Assembly: GCF_036588685.1 (NCBI RefSeq) | Contig: NC_086377.1 | Span: 66,831,233 to 66,895,232, forward strand | Reading direction: 5' to 3' | Origin: Mytilus trossulus | Lineage: Eukaryota > Mollusca > Bivalvia > Mytilida > Mytilidae | DNA: 64,000 bases | Shown: positions 21,101-32,269 of the stretch, one piece after another | Numbering within the stretch: the first letter of the stretch is position 1 | Layout: each line of letters opens with the position of its first letter | Notes under the pieces: generated by a model | What the model saw: the letters and a program-made list of their open reading frames with translations, nothing else | Database searches by the model: none | Told to the model about the DNA's origin: nothing | Translations under genes and position numbers: made by a program

Positions 21101-24100
21101 ACTCGAATACTCCTGAGCGTGATGTTTATTTCATCATTGGTCCAACGATTATGAAAAGTACATGTATACTATGATATCGTAACATACGTAACACTTGTAT
21201 ACGTCTTTTATCGATAAATCATGAAAACCATTTAAAATTGGTATATTTAATGCATTTCTCTCTATTATCTTGATTGTATCCGAATACAATTCAAACAAAT
21301 AAATCATTACATAACAACACTTTTTTTTAGGTACGTTTGTAAACATACAATTACCGCTCCTTATACGTTCGTTCGTCGAGATAGGTTCGTTCGTCAATAT
21401 CCTGGTCATCTCTAATATGAGATATTGTCTTCATGTAACGAAACATATGTACGAATCAATTCAAAAATGATTATTTAACATATATACAAAAAAACATATT
21501 AATTTACAATTATATATTGGTGCGTTCTTTTTAAAACTTTCGTTTGTATCGTTTACCATGAATATGGAACATATTATGGTTGTAAAATCTTTTTATTTTT
21601 GCTTTACAGTCAGCAATACATTTACATCTCCTCCTTTATATTTTTTTTCTATAAATTCACTTTTTGCAAACGTAAGAATTGTTCTAAATACTAAAGTTTG
21701 TTCTTATTAAAGGCATAGTAAACCTAAGTCGATTTCGGCAAAACTTTTTGAATTTTTGGTCATCAATGCTCTTCAATTTTGTACTTGTTTGGCTTTCTTT
21801 ACTTTTTTGATCTGAGAGTCTTTAGTGAGCCTTATGTAGAAAATACTTATCAAAGGTACCAGGATTATAATTTAGTACGCCAGACGCGCGTTTCGTCTAC
21901 ATAAGACTCATCAGTGACGCTCATATAACTCATAGAGATAAACCGCACGTATGGTGTATTAAATTATAGAACTCCTTTATAAATGAATCATAAAAAGAAA
22001 CACATAATCATTGTTATTGACATCGTTTGAAACCTTATATAAGTGGGTCTTACTAGCAAACAAACAATATGTTTGTCTTATATAAACAGTCACCAATACA
22101 TAATATAAAGAAATCATGGTCTGGCTTAAAGAAGAAAAGGAAAATGAAAATGAATGTATTTCCCGTAGGCCGTTAGAAATCTAATATAATCAGACAATCG
22201 TTAGAAATATCTTATTTTAGTGCAAAAGTTGATCCACCAAACGTGTTACCACTGCTTTTAAATAATTATGATAATTTCCTCCTTAAAAAATGTATCTATT
22301 GATTATTTATGTTTAAATATTGAAAGCAGCGACAATAAAAGTACATTTCAGATTTTGATACTGATCATAACGCACTTTTGTTAAATATAGGATTTATCGA
22401 ATGTTATATGATATACTTTACTTACTGTAACGATATTTTCTTATATGTAAGTGGGTGGCACACTTGTGTATCATTTCGGTTGAAGAAAAAAATTTTTTTT
22501 AGCTACGAATAGTTGGTTCAGACTAGAAAAATATTGGTTTTTTTTATGAAATTGTCAAACATTTACACATATCGTCCACGGTTGCTATATTTTATAACAC
22601 AGAAATGGAAGCAATACCGTTACAGATTTATTGAAGGGCAGTCTTTAAGCAGCAGACAGGTTCAAATTGTCTTACTCATGGCTTACGTGATATCTTATCA
22701 TGACAAACAATAAAAAATATTCTTATATGTATTCACATAAAACAATTATGATAGAAATATGATAATCTGACGTGGACTTTTTTGTATGTTTTCTCTTACT
22801 TTTATCTAGTATTCAGATTTAACAACTTTAAAAATCAATATTTTGAAGAAAAAAAAGAAAAAAGGAGAGGCGAAAGATACCAAAGGGACATTCAAACTCA
22901 TAGATCGTTAATAATCTGGAAACGCAATTGCTAAAAACAAACAAACAGTCAAATAATAGTATACAATAATTCAATACACAACATAGATAACGAAAGACAA
23001 AAACTTGGGGATCGACAACATCATAAAAGGATGTGTGGGTGTTTGAAGGATTTCACATGTACTTTGATTGAGTTGATTTAATAATGAAAAAAAGAAGTTT
23101 CAACTATCCTGTGTTAAACTTCTACTATACAGAAAGTGTCCGACAAACATATTGAGGTTGAGTCCAGACTTGTTAAAATATTGCATACACCTTTAGAAAT
23201 AAAAAATCAAAATCTGAGCTGAGAAATCGACATGTGATTCAACTTTCAAATCTTGAACATAAAAAGATGTTTTTCTAATCTTATAAAATGAACATCATGA
23301 ACTAGAGATATAGGACTATTCTCATGAGTCAAAATGCTGCAAACTATAATTGTCAAACACATTTAGAGTAGACGGAACACAAGAATGTGTCCATAGTACA
23401 TGTATGCATTATACGCACTGTCATTTCTATATTTAGTTGACCGCGAAAATGGGATAAAAACTCTAATGTGGCAATAGATTTGGAAAGATTATTGCATGTG
23501 GAACACGGAATCAGTTAAAAATTGATTGTACTTCAACTTCTTTAGAAACTACCTGGACCAAAAACTTACACCTGAAGCGGGATTTTCGGACGAACGAACG
23601 GACGAACGAACGAACGCACAGACTACAACATATGAAGCCCAAAATATAGGCCGAAAAAATTGTCGATAAAGAAATACTGTTAAAAACATTGACATTACAA
23701 ACTAGACCGTTAACTTATGAGCATCAAGTAATATGCAGTTACGTCTGAACCTGTGACAACTCAAATACAGATATTCTACATCAGATTACCAGTGCTGGTG
23801 ATACAAGGCTAGAAACACATTCTGGGTATATACTTCGTCTAAAAAACAGCAGGACAATGCTAGATCCGTAAATTTGCGGAAGAACATTTTTGTTCTAAAA
23901 ATGTTCTTCCCTTGCTTGGATTCGAAATCAGGCTTCTATTATATATTGGCACCAAATAGCCTTGAACTATGCCCGGCACGCACTATATATACACTACAAT
24001 TATAATATTATTTGTACATTAACAACAAATAACAAAGATTAGGATCTCAAACGTCAGTTGTATCTCAGAACAATATTATTAGATCCTACTGGTAACGAAG

Positions 24101-27100
24101 AAACTGATATTATTGTGATAGTACACAATATAGGGTAAACTATGATATCATATGATTGATATTTTTTCCGTACGTTGTTGAAACAGTAATTTTATCTTTA
24201 TTTATACAGTCAGCAATCGATCCACCATGCCCAAAGATAAAACAGACAGGAAAATGTATCGGTTTACCCAAAACGGATAAATGTCAGACAAATAGTGACT
24301 GTAACCACGGTAGGATTACAATTTGAAATCTTTAAGATATATTTGCCAAAAAATAAAAGTATTAACCGTACAAACAACTCACCCTACACGATTTTATCAC
24401 CACATTTAGTGATAACAACGCGTAGGGTTGGTTTGCCTGTATCCTGCTCGGTCTCCGCATATTATAATTAAAAGAAAATGTATAAAATAAAAAATCATTT
24501 TAAGAGCTGATACAAAAAGTAAAATCACCAAAATACTGAACTCCGAGGAAAATCCAATCGGAAAGTCCCTAATCACATGGCAAAATCAAATGACAAAACA
24601 CTAAACAAATAGACAACAACTGTCATATTCCGAACGTGGTACAGGCATTTTCAAATGTAGAAAATGGTGGATTGAACCTGGTTTTATAGCGCTAAACTTC
24701 TCACTTGTACGACAGTCTCATCAAATTCTTTTATATTTTCTACGATGCGTGAACAAAATACATAATAAGTAAATTAGTCAAAATATGGGTACAGCAGTCA
24801 TCACTGTGTTACAATCGTAAAACAAAATATCTGTCAAAAAAGCACAAAAGCATCTATCAAATTAAAAACAAATTAAAATGACTGAGAAAAAGTTTCACGT
24901 TATGGTCCTTATCAAACCAACGGAACTGTCTCGTGAAAAAACGGGTATAAAAGCCCTGTATAATAATTTTGGTTAACCAATTCAAATTAAGAACTCACAA
25001 GGTTTTTTATATAGAGTTTTAGTTGTTTGTGTGTGGACAGGGATAACATTTAAATAATATTACGTTGATAAGTATTAACGAAATGCATTTTTTTTTAATT
25101 TTTTCTATATACCGTATTTTTTCTCTTTTTACACAAATCTGACAAATGTTTTGCAAATATTCGTAGCGATACCTAAAATTAAAATTTTTGACATATTTAC
25201 TCTTTACACACATGAAGGTTCATTTAATTCACTGAGCCATTGATTGCCAATTAAACAAATATCTTGAAATATACGATTCCATTTTCTTCGATTCCGTAAT
25301 ATTATATTGTTTCTTTTTGGTTTTTATATTTTTAGACTCGATGTGCTGCCCAAAGGAATGCGGAAAAGAATGTGTAAGTACTTTTTGTTTAATTAACAAG
25401 AACAGAGTCATTGTCTCGTTCGTTTTAAATATTTTCATACAACATCCATGTAACAATTCGAAATCCATAATTGATCCCGCCCGTATCCCAGAATGTGACC
25501 TACGGAATATGACGTATTACCGGATGCATACTTACATGAGCAACGCGATCGATAGTACATGTCACGAAGGATATGTAAAGATAAACATTCCACTCAAATC
25601 AGGTTTCATTAGGTTAGTGCTGAACTTTATTAGTGTTCTGTGAGTGTGGGTGAATCTTTCATATGTTTGGCTTCTTTTCCAAAAAAGGCTAAAATAAGAC
25701 AACAAATTATACAGGAAAGACAGTGTTGTAACATTTAAACGATAAGTTTGCTTCAATAAAGGCAACATAGTTTTTCGATGTTCAAATACATACTGTTAAA
25801 CGTGAAAGTAAAAAAACAGTTGGCGAAGTTTCCGATTTGTCTTACTGAAAGTGAGCAATTCACGATTCAAAAGTGACGTGGAAGTCTTTGTAATGTTTAA
25901 AAACGAAACCTATACTTTGGAACCTCATCATCTTTTCATATTTGCGATAGAGCACAAACTCGTGAAATCACTAAGACTTTTGCTGTACTAGTGCTATTTT
26001 ACTCTTTATATATTGTAATGACTTTAAAGAAAACCCTTATGACGTATTAAATTTAAATTTTGATTAATAAGCAATTCTATAAAACAAAAGAGATAAAGTA
26101 AGGAGTAGTTGTAAGTGGAATGTCCACCAAAGATGAGTTAATAAAGTGTTAAAAAGCTCTACTAAAGTCGAACTAATCTGTAATATCAAAAGTGATATAT
26201 ATGTACATGCATATAGAAATTCCCTTTTCAATTATAATTTCAGACAGTAAAGCGTAAATATGGACTATGTCCCACTTTTACTGACAAACCATTGAGTTAT
26301 TGTATGGTAGCTTTCCTTATTTCAAATTGTGGAGGTAATGACGCAGACTGTTCGGGTATGTACCTTGTATAATAGTGATTTCAAAACAGAATAAAAATGC
26401 AAAAAAACGAAAACAACAAATTTAGAACTACATTGTATTTTAAGCTCCGACGGCATCAATTGGTGATTTAATGGTCGCAAGTTAAATGTACTGGCAATGC
26501 GTAAGCAAAAACATAGGGTTTTGCGACCATCAAATCATCAATTGACGCCGTCGGAGCTTAGAATGCAATATTGTTATCTCCATTCTAATCAAACTGGGAT
26601 AAAACAACGTCTATTGATACATTAAAAATCTGCAATACGTTGTCTGCGCTTGTGCGAATGTTTTCATAGCATCAATTGTGAATTGCTGCCAAAATGATTG
26701 TGACGTTATCCAATCAAATTTAACGTTACAAACAGTGTTGCATTATAATGATGTATAACGAAGAAAAGAAGAAGGTAAGCAGCGTGTTCACAAGTTATGA
26801 ATTAATAAAAGTATTTCAAATTTCAAATGCAATTACAAATTAAGTATTAATACTTACAAGATTACATTAAGTGTAAATTATGATCAGATGAGCTTTAGTT
26901 TAACTTATGATCAACAACCGCTGTGACTTTTTAACGAGGACCATTGAAAAGAAATTGCAAAAAAAGCCTTAAATGAATCCTGATAATTCTTCACTTTACT
27001 TTAAAAAAAAAAAAGGTTCCTGTTCAGTTTAAACACGATTGAAAAAGGTTGGTGGTTTTTAACGGCAACTTCTTAACTTCTTCCAACAATTATAAATAGC

Positions 27101-30100
27101 CGCCACGAAATAGCCTAAAAAATGGCGTTGACAACAACAGTCAATCAATTGTATTCCGGATTTTTTCAGGTACTAAGAAATGCTGTCCAAATATATGTGG
27201 ATCTCGACAGTGTAAAGAACCAGCAACAGCAAGTAGCTTAACACAAATTATATTTCACAAGTTTGTGTTTTGATATTCAGGTTATATTTTCCAAATAGCT
27301 GTTACAGAAGTTATGAGTGATGGATAAAAAGGGCAAAATAAAGAACAAAATAAGAATATATTTTTTTTAATTTGATGTTAATCCATCTGCATCATTGTAC
27401 ATCGTGTACATGGTCTCAGAAAGCCGCGGTTTAAACAAATTTTGAATATATTGGTTCTTAGATTGAAAGCAGAACGACTGGTAGGTAAAGTAGACTCTCT
27501 AATATTCTTAGTATTATAGAACTTAAAACACCATACTGTGAATTCATTATTATTCGTTTGATACATTTGTGGATGCAATTTGTCGATACAGATAAACCAT
27601 AAATTGAAATAATCAACAATTTAAGAATTGTCTTATTGCTAGTATGCACCCTTTTTCGATACAAAAAATAATACATTGTATCTACGAAATTAATCAATCT
27701 ACAACAATATATTTATAATTCAAATTTTCCAATCTACATTTGTCTTTTTTGATTTTTCTAATCTTTAAAAACTAAAAAAATTGTAGAAGCCCCGACCAGA
27801 GTGTCCTTCTAGATCTTCTCAAACCAAGGCCGCCGCCTGTCACTTGCACCAATGTAGTCATGATAAGGAATGTACCCAAGGTTAGTACATTCAGCTATTA
27901 AATACAAATTAGTTATTGAAATATAAATTCAAAACAACGAACATTTGAGGATTATGTATTTGATTGAAAACCTGATTGAAATCGTCCCTGATCGTCATTA
28001 TCAGGACATTTAAACATCGTCCCTGATCGTCATTATCAGGACATTTAAACATCGTCCCTGATCGTCATTATCAGGACATTTAAACATCGTCCCTGATCGT
28101 CATTATCAGGACATTTAAACATCGTCCCTGATCGTCATTATCAGGACATTTAAACATCGTCCCTGATCGTCATTATCAGGACATTTAAACCGATTCCAAT
28201 GTACTGTTAAGGTAATCCTTTGTGAATTAATTCTTGCTGTGGATTCAACTCAATCATTATGTGTCGCGAGATTTGGGAAACAGAAAAGCATGCTTGGTAT
28301 TAGTGCTTAGAACACAAGAATAAATAGTACATCCATACCATGCAATCATTCATCTTTATATTTTGCATCATTTTTTTTACGATGACCAGGACGATATCTG
28401 TTAAGTCATACTTTGTCTAAGCGTCTCTTTTTTTAGTTGCGATGAAACATTCAATCGTCTTATTCATCTTTGAATCAGTTATATTAATTATATTGTTTCA
28501 GATAAAATATGTTGTGGCGTTACTTGTGGAATAGGATGTACAGAACCAGTAAAACCGAATGTTAGTTAATATAATCCAAACGTAGTTTTCATCGTAAAGT
28601 ATTTTAATCAGTTGTTTTGTTGAAAATCGGATGTTAATTGTACGTTTATGGTTTAATATGGTTTGCTTAACGATAATCGTCTACCATCAAGACATCGGTT
28701 GCCTTACAGTTGGTAAAACTTTACATGACGTGGGATGTTTGGTTTTTAATCTCCCGTTACTCCGTTGGTAATTTTATTAAAAGCTGCGTGAGTCAAACGT
28801 TTACGCTATTGACATGTCTAGGTAAACGATATGTACATTCACCATCACATTATATTTCTATAGCGTTAACCATGTTGAAGATAACAAATTCATTTAGGCA
28901 TTGAAAGGATGGAATTACTTTAAAATATTTAAAATTTTAAAACTGGTTATCTATTTTCTTTTTGAATTTTGTTTTAAATGAATGTTGTGGTTAAGCTATT
29001 TTAAGGGTATATGTGGTCTTATCAATTCGTCTACTGTCATTATGATACGAAACTATGTGGTGGATTCGATCTTAACTTGGAATAAACTAGGATTGACAGT
29101 TGTATATCCAATTATGGTGGTTATTTTCGATCACCTACATCAAATCAAAATAGTATCATATTATATTCCCACGATCGTTAGGAAGTTATTCATGTAGATT
29201 CACTGTAAACGTCACCTTGGAAAGTTAAGAAGCATACAATCGGTATGTTGTTTTGCTCACATATGTCATGTATGTTAACTTTAAGACAGGTTTGCCCATA
29301 CGTATGATTTGAGAAGTGAGTAGCAATGTCGGAACTATAGCTCTATCATTTGTTCTTTTTAATAAATGTAGATCATACATCATGCATATCTGATTTAACT
29401 ATTTTAGCCACCAAAACCAAGACAAGGAGTTTGTCCGCCAATTCCTAAAGGGGGTGATCCCAACTTTTGTAACCTTGTAGATGTAAAATATGACTGTGAC
29501 ACGGATTCAGATTGTACGGAAAGTGGGTATACATATCACAATATTTCATGATAATTCGAGCAAAAAAGCACCTATATTTGAGGCACCATCACTCAAAAAA
29601 AAAATCAAAAATAATTACAAACATGATATAATTTCAATTAAAATCATAAATACATGTTTTTTGTACATTGTACATATAGAGGGAGGGTTGACATTTCAAC
29701 AAACAGGTTTAATCTTTCCGTAGTTTACCCTGTACTAATTCAGGAGCCTCTGGTCTTATTAAGTCTTGAATGATTTTAAATTTTAATTTCATTTTATATA
29801 TTTCGAAGTTTAGTATGACGTCCATTATCACTGAACTAGAGCACATTTTTGTTTGGGGCCAGATAAAGCACGCCCCCGGGTGTGGGCTATTCTCGCTGCA
29901 TTGATGACCCATTACTGTGGACACAATGTATTTGTCAAATGATATCCAAAAACAAACTATCTATGGAAAGTCAACAAAATAATTCAATCGAATGGATAGT
30001 AAACACAATGTAAACTTAAAATATTTTATATTTCAAAATGTTTAGGTTTTTTTTATAATGGCATTTTAACAATTGGTAGCGCACGTATCTTACTTATCTG

Positions 30101-32130
30101 TTATTTTTATTTAAGAGAATAAAAAATGTTGTGGGACACCATGTGGAGGACGAGCATGCACTAATCCCATAAAGGTATGTTATTTTTTATAAGGTAAACA
30201 GTCATTCCATTTTATAATTAATAATTAAAAATACAGACTATTTAAAAATTTAAAGAGTATTGAAATAATATAGTAAACATATTTCATACATACACACACG
30301 GTTGGTATTGTATAAACAGGCAATTATTCCAAACGTTATGAATTAAGTGTTCAAGAACAGAAAGAAACATAATCTTCAGAAATTAACAAAAAAAGACAAT
30401 GGGAGATGTGGTATGATTACCAATGAGACAAATGTTCCAATGATTTGAATATAAGCAACAAAAAAGACAATTGTACGGCCTTCAGCAATGAGAAAAATCA
30501 ATACAGTAAGAGGTGTAAAGTTTGCTATTATATGCCTGACATGTTAAATATGAACAAATCAATTAACACAACTCATTACCTATAGCAAAACAATGAACGA
30601 AAAAAAAATATGACATACATGATCCAACGGCAATTACTTATCTACAGATTCCGGTTTTGAGAAAGGCATTTACAAGGTATGGCGGTAGTTTCCGAGCTCC
30701 CAAACCTTTACCTTACTGAGGACAGTTGTTAAACCGCACAGCATATGAACTAAATATATAAATAAGATCGATACAAAGATAAAAAAAAAAAAAAAAAAAA
30801 ATGTAACAAAACCAAAGACCAGACATTGCCTGATACCTTTAATATATATTGCAAAGTTTTAATCCCTACAGCAAAAAAGACACTATGTACATATTTGAAA
30901 GTACTCAAGATTACTGCCAGCTAGTTTTAAATCAATTAAAAGTAACACAATTATTCATCTAATAATAAAATAGCCAAGGCTCCGTGTTGAAAGCCGTACT
31001 TTAACCTATAATGGTTTAATTTTTAAATTGTTATTATATTGCAAAGTTTTAATCCCTACAGCAAAAAAGACACTCACACCACATCTTCCTATATCTATCA
31101 GTACACATCCAATATTCAAAAGATTTAGTATAAATACGTCATTAACTGGCAGGAAAAAAACATGTCCTTACGCAATATTAAAGCCAAATCAAATTCGAGT
31201 TTGCTTGAGGATGTTTGAATATACGTTCCTTTATAGTATAATAGATAATGGGAATGGGATCATTCCATAATCACGATGTTTATTTCTTTTGTTTTTTATT
31301 GACAGGGTGATCGTACTGGATGTCCATCGTGTAAAATCCAACCGAGTTTAGGTTGTCCCGTGTGTTTCCAATATCTGCAGCTGTGCAACTCAGACAGGGA
31401 GTGTGGTCGAGGTCAGTAAAGTGTTCTAAGAATGTCATCCATACACTTGTAAAATAAACAGCAATTTTTCAGTTACGCCTTCTATTTAAGAGTTTGCAAG
31501 TAATCTTTTTCCCTGAAATTATATCCGTTATACTGTCAAGAAAAACTTTCTGAGTTGGTAAAGGTCGACAACTTTTACTTGTTTTAATTTCTGTAAATGT
31601 GTTCTTTTATATAAACAGCCAGGTCAGGAAAATGGCCATTGTTATATTATAGTTTGTTTCTGTGTGTGTTACATTTTAATGTTGTGTTATTTTTGTGCCG
31701 TAGTTCCCCTAATATATTTGATATGTTTCCCTCAGTTGTAGTTTGTAACCCGGATTTGTTTTTTTTTCTCAAACGATTAAGAATTTCGAACAGCGGTAAA
31801 CTACTGTTGCTTTTATTCATGACAATATTGATGACCTTTATCGTTGAGCACAAGGACATTTGTTACTTTTGCAAGTAAACTTTTAAACCTAAAATTATGA
31901 TATTCAGTAACAAAAAGTATCCCTATTAGGACAAGTGTTAACAACATATGGAATGCATACTGTTAGTTAAATTTAAACAAAAACAATATAAAAAATCTTC
32001 ATAGCTTCCAAATCAAAAACAAACACATAGTTTTGAACTTATTTTATTTGTATATTGTAATTTTTCAGGTCATCTTTGTTGTTTCAACCCTTCATGTGGT
32101 ACATCATGTAAAAGAACATATGGTCGATGA
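18139..32130 (+). CDS. Gene B: secreted protein with five WAP domains
   Basis: Eleven exons: 18139-18183, 24210-24309, 25336-25373, 26244-26355, 27170-27228, 27787-27880, 28502-28560, 29408-29522, 30116-30174, 31306-31411, 32069-32130 (TGA). Together they encode 282 residues: a 15-residue signal exon and five WAP domains, each on two exons. Domains 1-4 have eight cysteines; domain 5 has ten, with an extra CxxC-like pair (GCPSC...GCPVC). Frame holds at every joint, with domain-internal introns in phase 1 and inter-domain introns in phase 0. It is the full-length paralogue of gene C, also 282 residues. Expected to be secreted; inhibitor, antimicrobial and matrix roles are all known in the family and cannot be separated here. 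Intron 5 has a GC donor. The large introns hold the 3.1-kb element and the 35-bp hairpin repeats. Confidence 0.88.
18417..18705 (-). repeat. Dispersed repeat, family I, long copy
   Basis: Runs from ACTTCGGTGTTGACATGAATATC through CTTAGCCGTATTTGGCACAACTTTTTGGAATTTTTGG to GACGAAACGCGCGTCTGGCG and TAATCCTGGTAC. Shared with 55022-55183 and 58872-59090. Confidence 0.75.
19965..20155 (-). repeat. Dispersed repeat, family II fragment
   Basis: ACTGAACTAGTGCATA, GTCAGCTGAGGCCCATCTCCG, TTGGTCGGGTTGTTGTC and CATTCCCCATTTCCATTCT match the reversed copy at 8004. Confidence 0.7.
21725..21960. repeat. Two family I pieces in opposite orientation
   Basis: One piece gives ATTTTTGGTCATCAATGCTCTTCAA. It is followed at about 21848 by a reversed piece with CAGACGCGCGTTTCGTCTACATAAGACTCATCAGTGACGC. 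Lies in gene B intron 1. Confidence 0.7.
23581..23618. repeat. GAAC microsatellite
   Basis: Short run of GACGAACGAACG-type tetranucleotides in gene B intron 1. A similar motif is inside the ends of the 3.1-kb element. Confidence 0.7.
24210..24309 (+). CDS. Gene B exon 2: WAP1, first half
   Basis: Encodes SAIDPPCPKIKQTGKC and onward to NSDC; 100 nt as in A and C. Acceptor TTTATACAG, donor G|GTAGGA. Confidence 0.85.
24510..24710. repeat. Dispersed repeat, family VI (fragment)
   Basis: AAAATCACCAAAATACTGAACTCCGAGGAAAAT, CAACAACTGTCATATTCC, GGTACAGGC and CTTCTCACTTGTACGACAGT recur at about 11345-11535, 54800-54975 and 60440-60660. A reverse copy is at about 41155-41345. Confidence 0.7.
25336..25373 (+). 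CDS. Gene B exon 3: WAP1, second half
   Basis: 38 nt; encodes DSMCCPKECGKEC after joining, identical in protein to gene A. Donor GTAAGT. Confidence 0.85.
26244..26355 (+). CDS. Gene B exon 4: WAP2, first half
   Basis: Encodes TVKRKYGLCPTFTDKP through SNCGGNDADC. Acceptor ATAATTTCAG, donor G|GTATGT. Confidence 0.85.
26432..26569. mobile_element. 138-bp miniature inverted-repeat element in gene B intron 4
   Basis: ATTGTATTTTAAGCTCCGACGG at the left is matched by the complement of CCGTCGGAGCTTAGAATGCAAT at the right. Pairing continues through CATCAATTGGTGATTTAATGGTCGCAA, an arm of about 48 bp with few mismatches. No clear target-site duplication. Confidence 0.7.
27043..27150 (+). repeat. 3' part of the SINE, next to gene B exon 5
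   Basis: AAGGTTGGTGGTTTTT, AGCCGCCACGAAATAGCCTAA and GGCGTTGACAACAAC match the SINE tail. Like the copy in gene A it ends about 20 bases before exon 5, with a shared CAATTGTA junction. Confidence 0.65.
27170..27228 (+). CDS. Gene B exon 5: WAP2, second half, with GC donor
   Basis: Encodes GTKKCCPNICGSRQC then KEPAT. The 5' splice site is ACA|GCAAGT, as in gene A; gene C has GT here. Confidence 0.8.
27787..27880 (+). CDS. Gene B exon 6: WAP3, first half
   Basis: Encodes KPRPECPSRSSQTKAAAC and onward to HDKEC. Donor G|GTTAGT, phase 1. Confidence 0.85.
27981..28190. repeat. Six identical 35-bp hairpin repeats in gene B intron 6
   Basis: Six exact tandem units start with ATCGTCCCTGATCGTCATT and end ATCAGGACATTTAAAC. 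Each carries the inverted pair CCTGAT/ATCAGG around a 7-base loop. No base differs between the units, so the array is young. No spacers exist, so it is not a CRISPR array. Confidence 0.95.
28502..28560 (+). CDS. Gene B exon 7: WAP3, second half
   Basis: Encodes DKICCGVTCGIGC then TEPVKPN. The donor GTTAGT is a weaker form, the same as in gene C. Confidence 0.82.
29408..29522 (+). CDS. Gene B exon 8: WAP4, first half
   Basis: Starts with a PPKPRQG linker, then VCPP to SDC; four cysteines. One codon longer than in gene C (PKGGDP against PKDDP). Donor A|GTGGGT. Confidence 0.85.
29805..29920 (-). repeat. Dispersed repeat, family II fragment
   Basis: GAAGTTTAGTATGACGTCCATTATCACTGAACTAG and CACGCCCCCGGGTGTGGGC match the reversed family II body. 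It lies in gene B intron 8. Confidence 0.7.
30116..30174 (+). CDS. Gene B exon 9: WAP4, second half
   Basis: Encodes KNKKCCGTPCGGRAC then TNPIK. Acceptor TATTTAAG, donor GTATGT. Confidence 0.82.
30395..30740. repeat. Dispersed repeat, family III, diverged
   Basis: GGGAGATGTGGTATGATTACCAATGAGACAA, GTACGGCCTTCAGCAATGAGAAAAA and AGGTGTAAAGT. Gene C carries a homologous copy at about 61910-62240 in the same intron, so the insertion predates the B/C duplication. Confidence 0.7.
30844..31074 (+). repeat. 39-bp direct repeat pair in gene B intron 9
   Basis: ATTGCAAAGTTTTAATCCCTACAGCAAAAAAGACACT is present identically near 30846 and 31038. The second copy interrupts a reversed family III-like piece (CCAAGGCTCCGTGTTGAAAG ... 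CACACCACATCTT). Confidence 0.8.
31306..31411 (+). CDS. Gene B exon 10: WAP5, first half, with extra cysteines
   Basis: Encodes GDRTGCPSCKIQPSLGCPVC and onward to NSDREC. Six cysteines instead of four. Donor G|GTCAGT. Confidence 0.85.
31620..31770. repeat. Dispersed repeat, family VII (fragment)
   Basis: GTCAGGAAAATGGCCATTGTTATATT, TTTCTGTGTGTG and TTTGATATGTTTCCCTCAGTT match 39717-39850. Confidence 0.7.
32069..32130 (+). CDS. Gene B exon 11: WAP5, second half, and stop
   Basis: Encodes GHLCCFNPSCGTSC then KRTYGR and TGA. The same tail as gene C. Confidence 0.88.
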
Positions 32131-32233
32131 AACATTCTGTATTGGATATCCAAAGAACTCATGAAGAACCTCATAATAGTTGTGATTAGCTTTTCTTTTC
32201 TTTATGACATAATTATTTTTTTTAAATTATAGA

Positions 32234-32239
32234 AATAAA
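32234..32239 (+). terminator. Poly(A) signal of gene B
   Basis: AATAAA lies 104 bases after the TGA. Confidence 0.65.
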
Positions 32240-32269
32240 AAGAAATATTCAACCAGAATAGTTATTTTA

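Larger units (their letters stand above)
18281..21414. mobile_element. 3.1-kb terminal-inverted-repeat element in gene B intron 1
   Basis: The left end TAGAGATGACCAGGATAATG plus GACGAACGAACG is matched in inverted form at the right end (CGTTCGTTCGTCAATATCCTGGTCATCTCTA). ATAT flanks both sides (18277-18280 and 21415-21418). Gene A's intron 1 has the same flanking sequence without the insert (ATCAGTACTTTGTTATACTATGA), so the empty site is visible in the paralogue. Family I (18417-18705) and family II (about 19965-20155) pieces are nested inside. No transposase was recognised. Confidence 0.8.

Noticed and set aside
23925..23995. tRNA-like sequence on the minus strand (GATTTCGAATCC resembles a B box)
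   Set aside because: The A box is weak, the cloverleaf stems do not convince, and no repeat body follows. Too little to call.
27981..28190. Six direct repeats that might suggest a CRISPR array
   Set aside because: Units are contiguous with no unique spacers, and the context is an intron of an animal gene.
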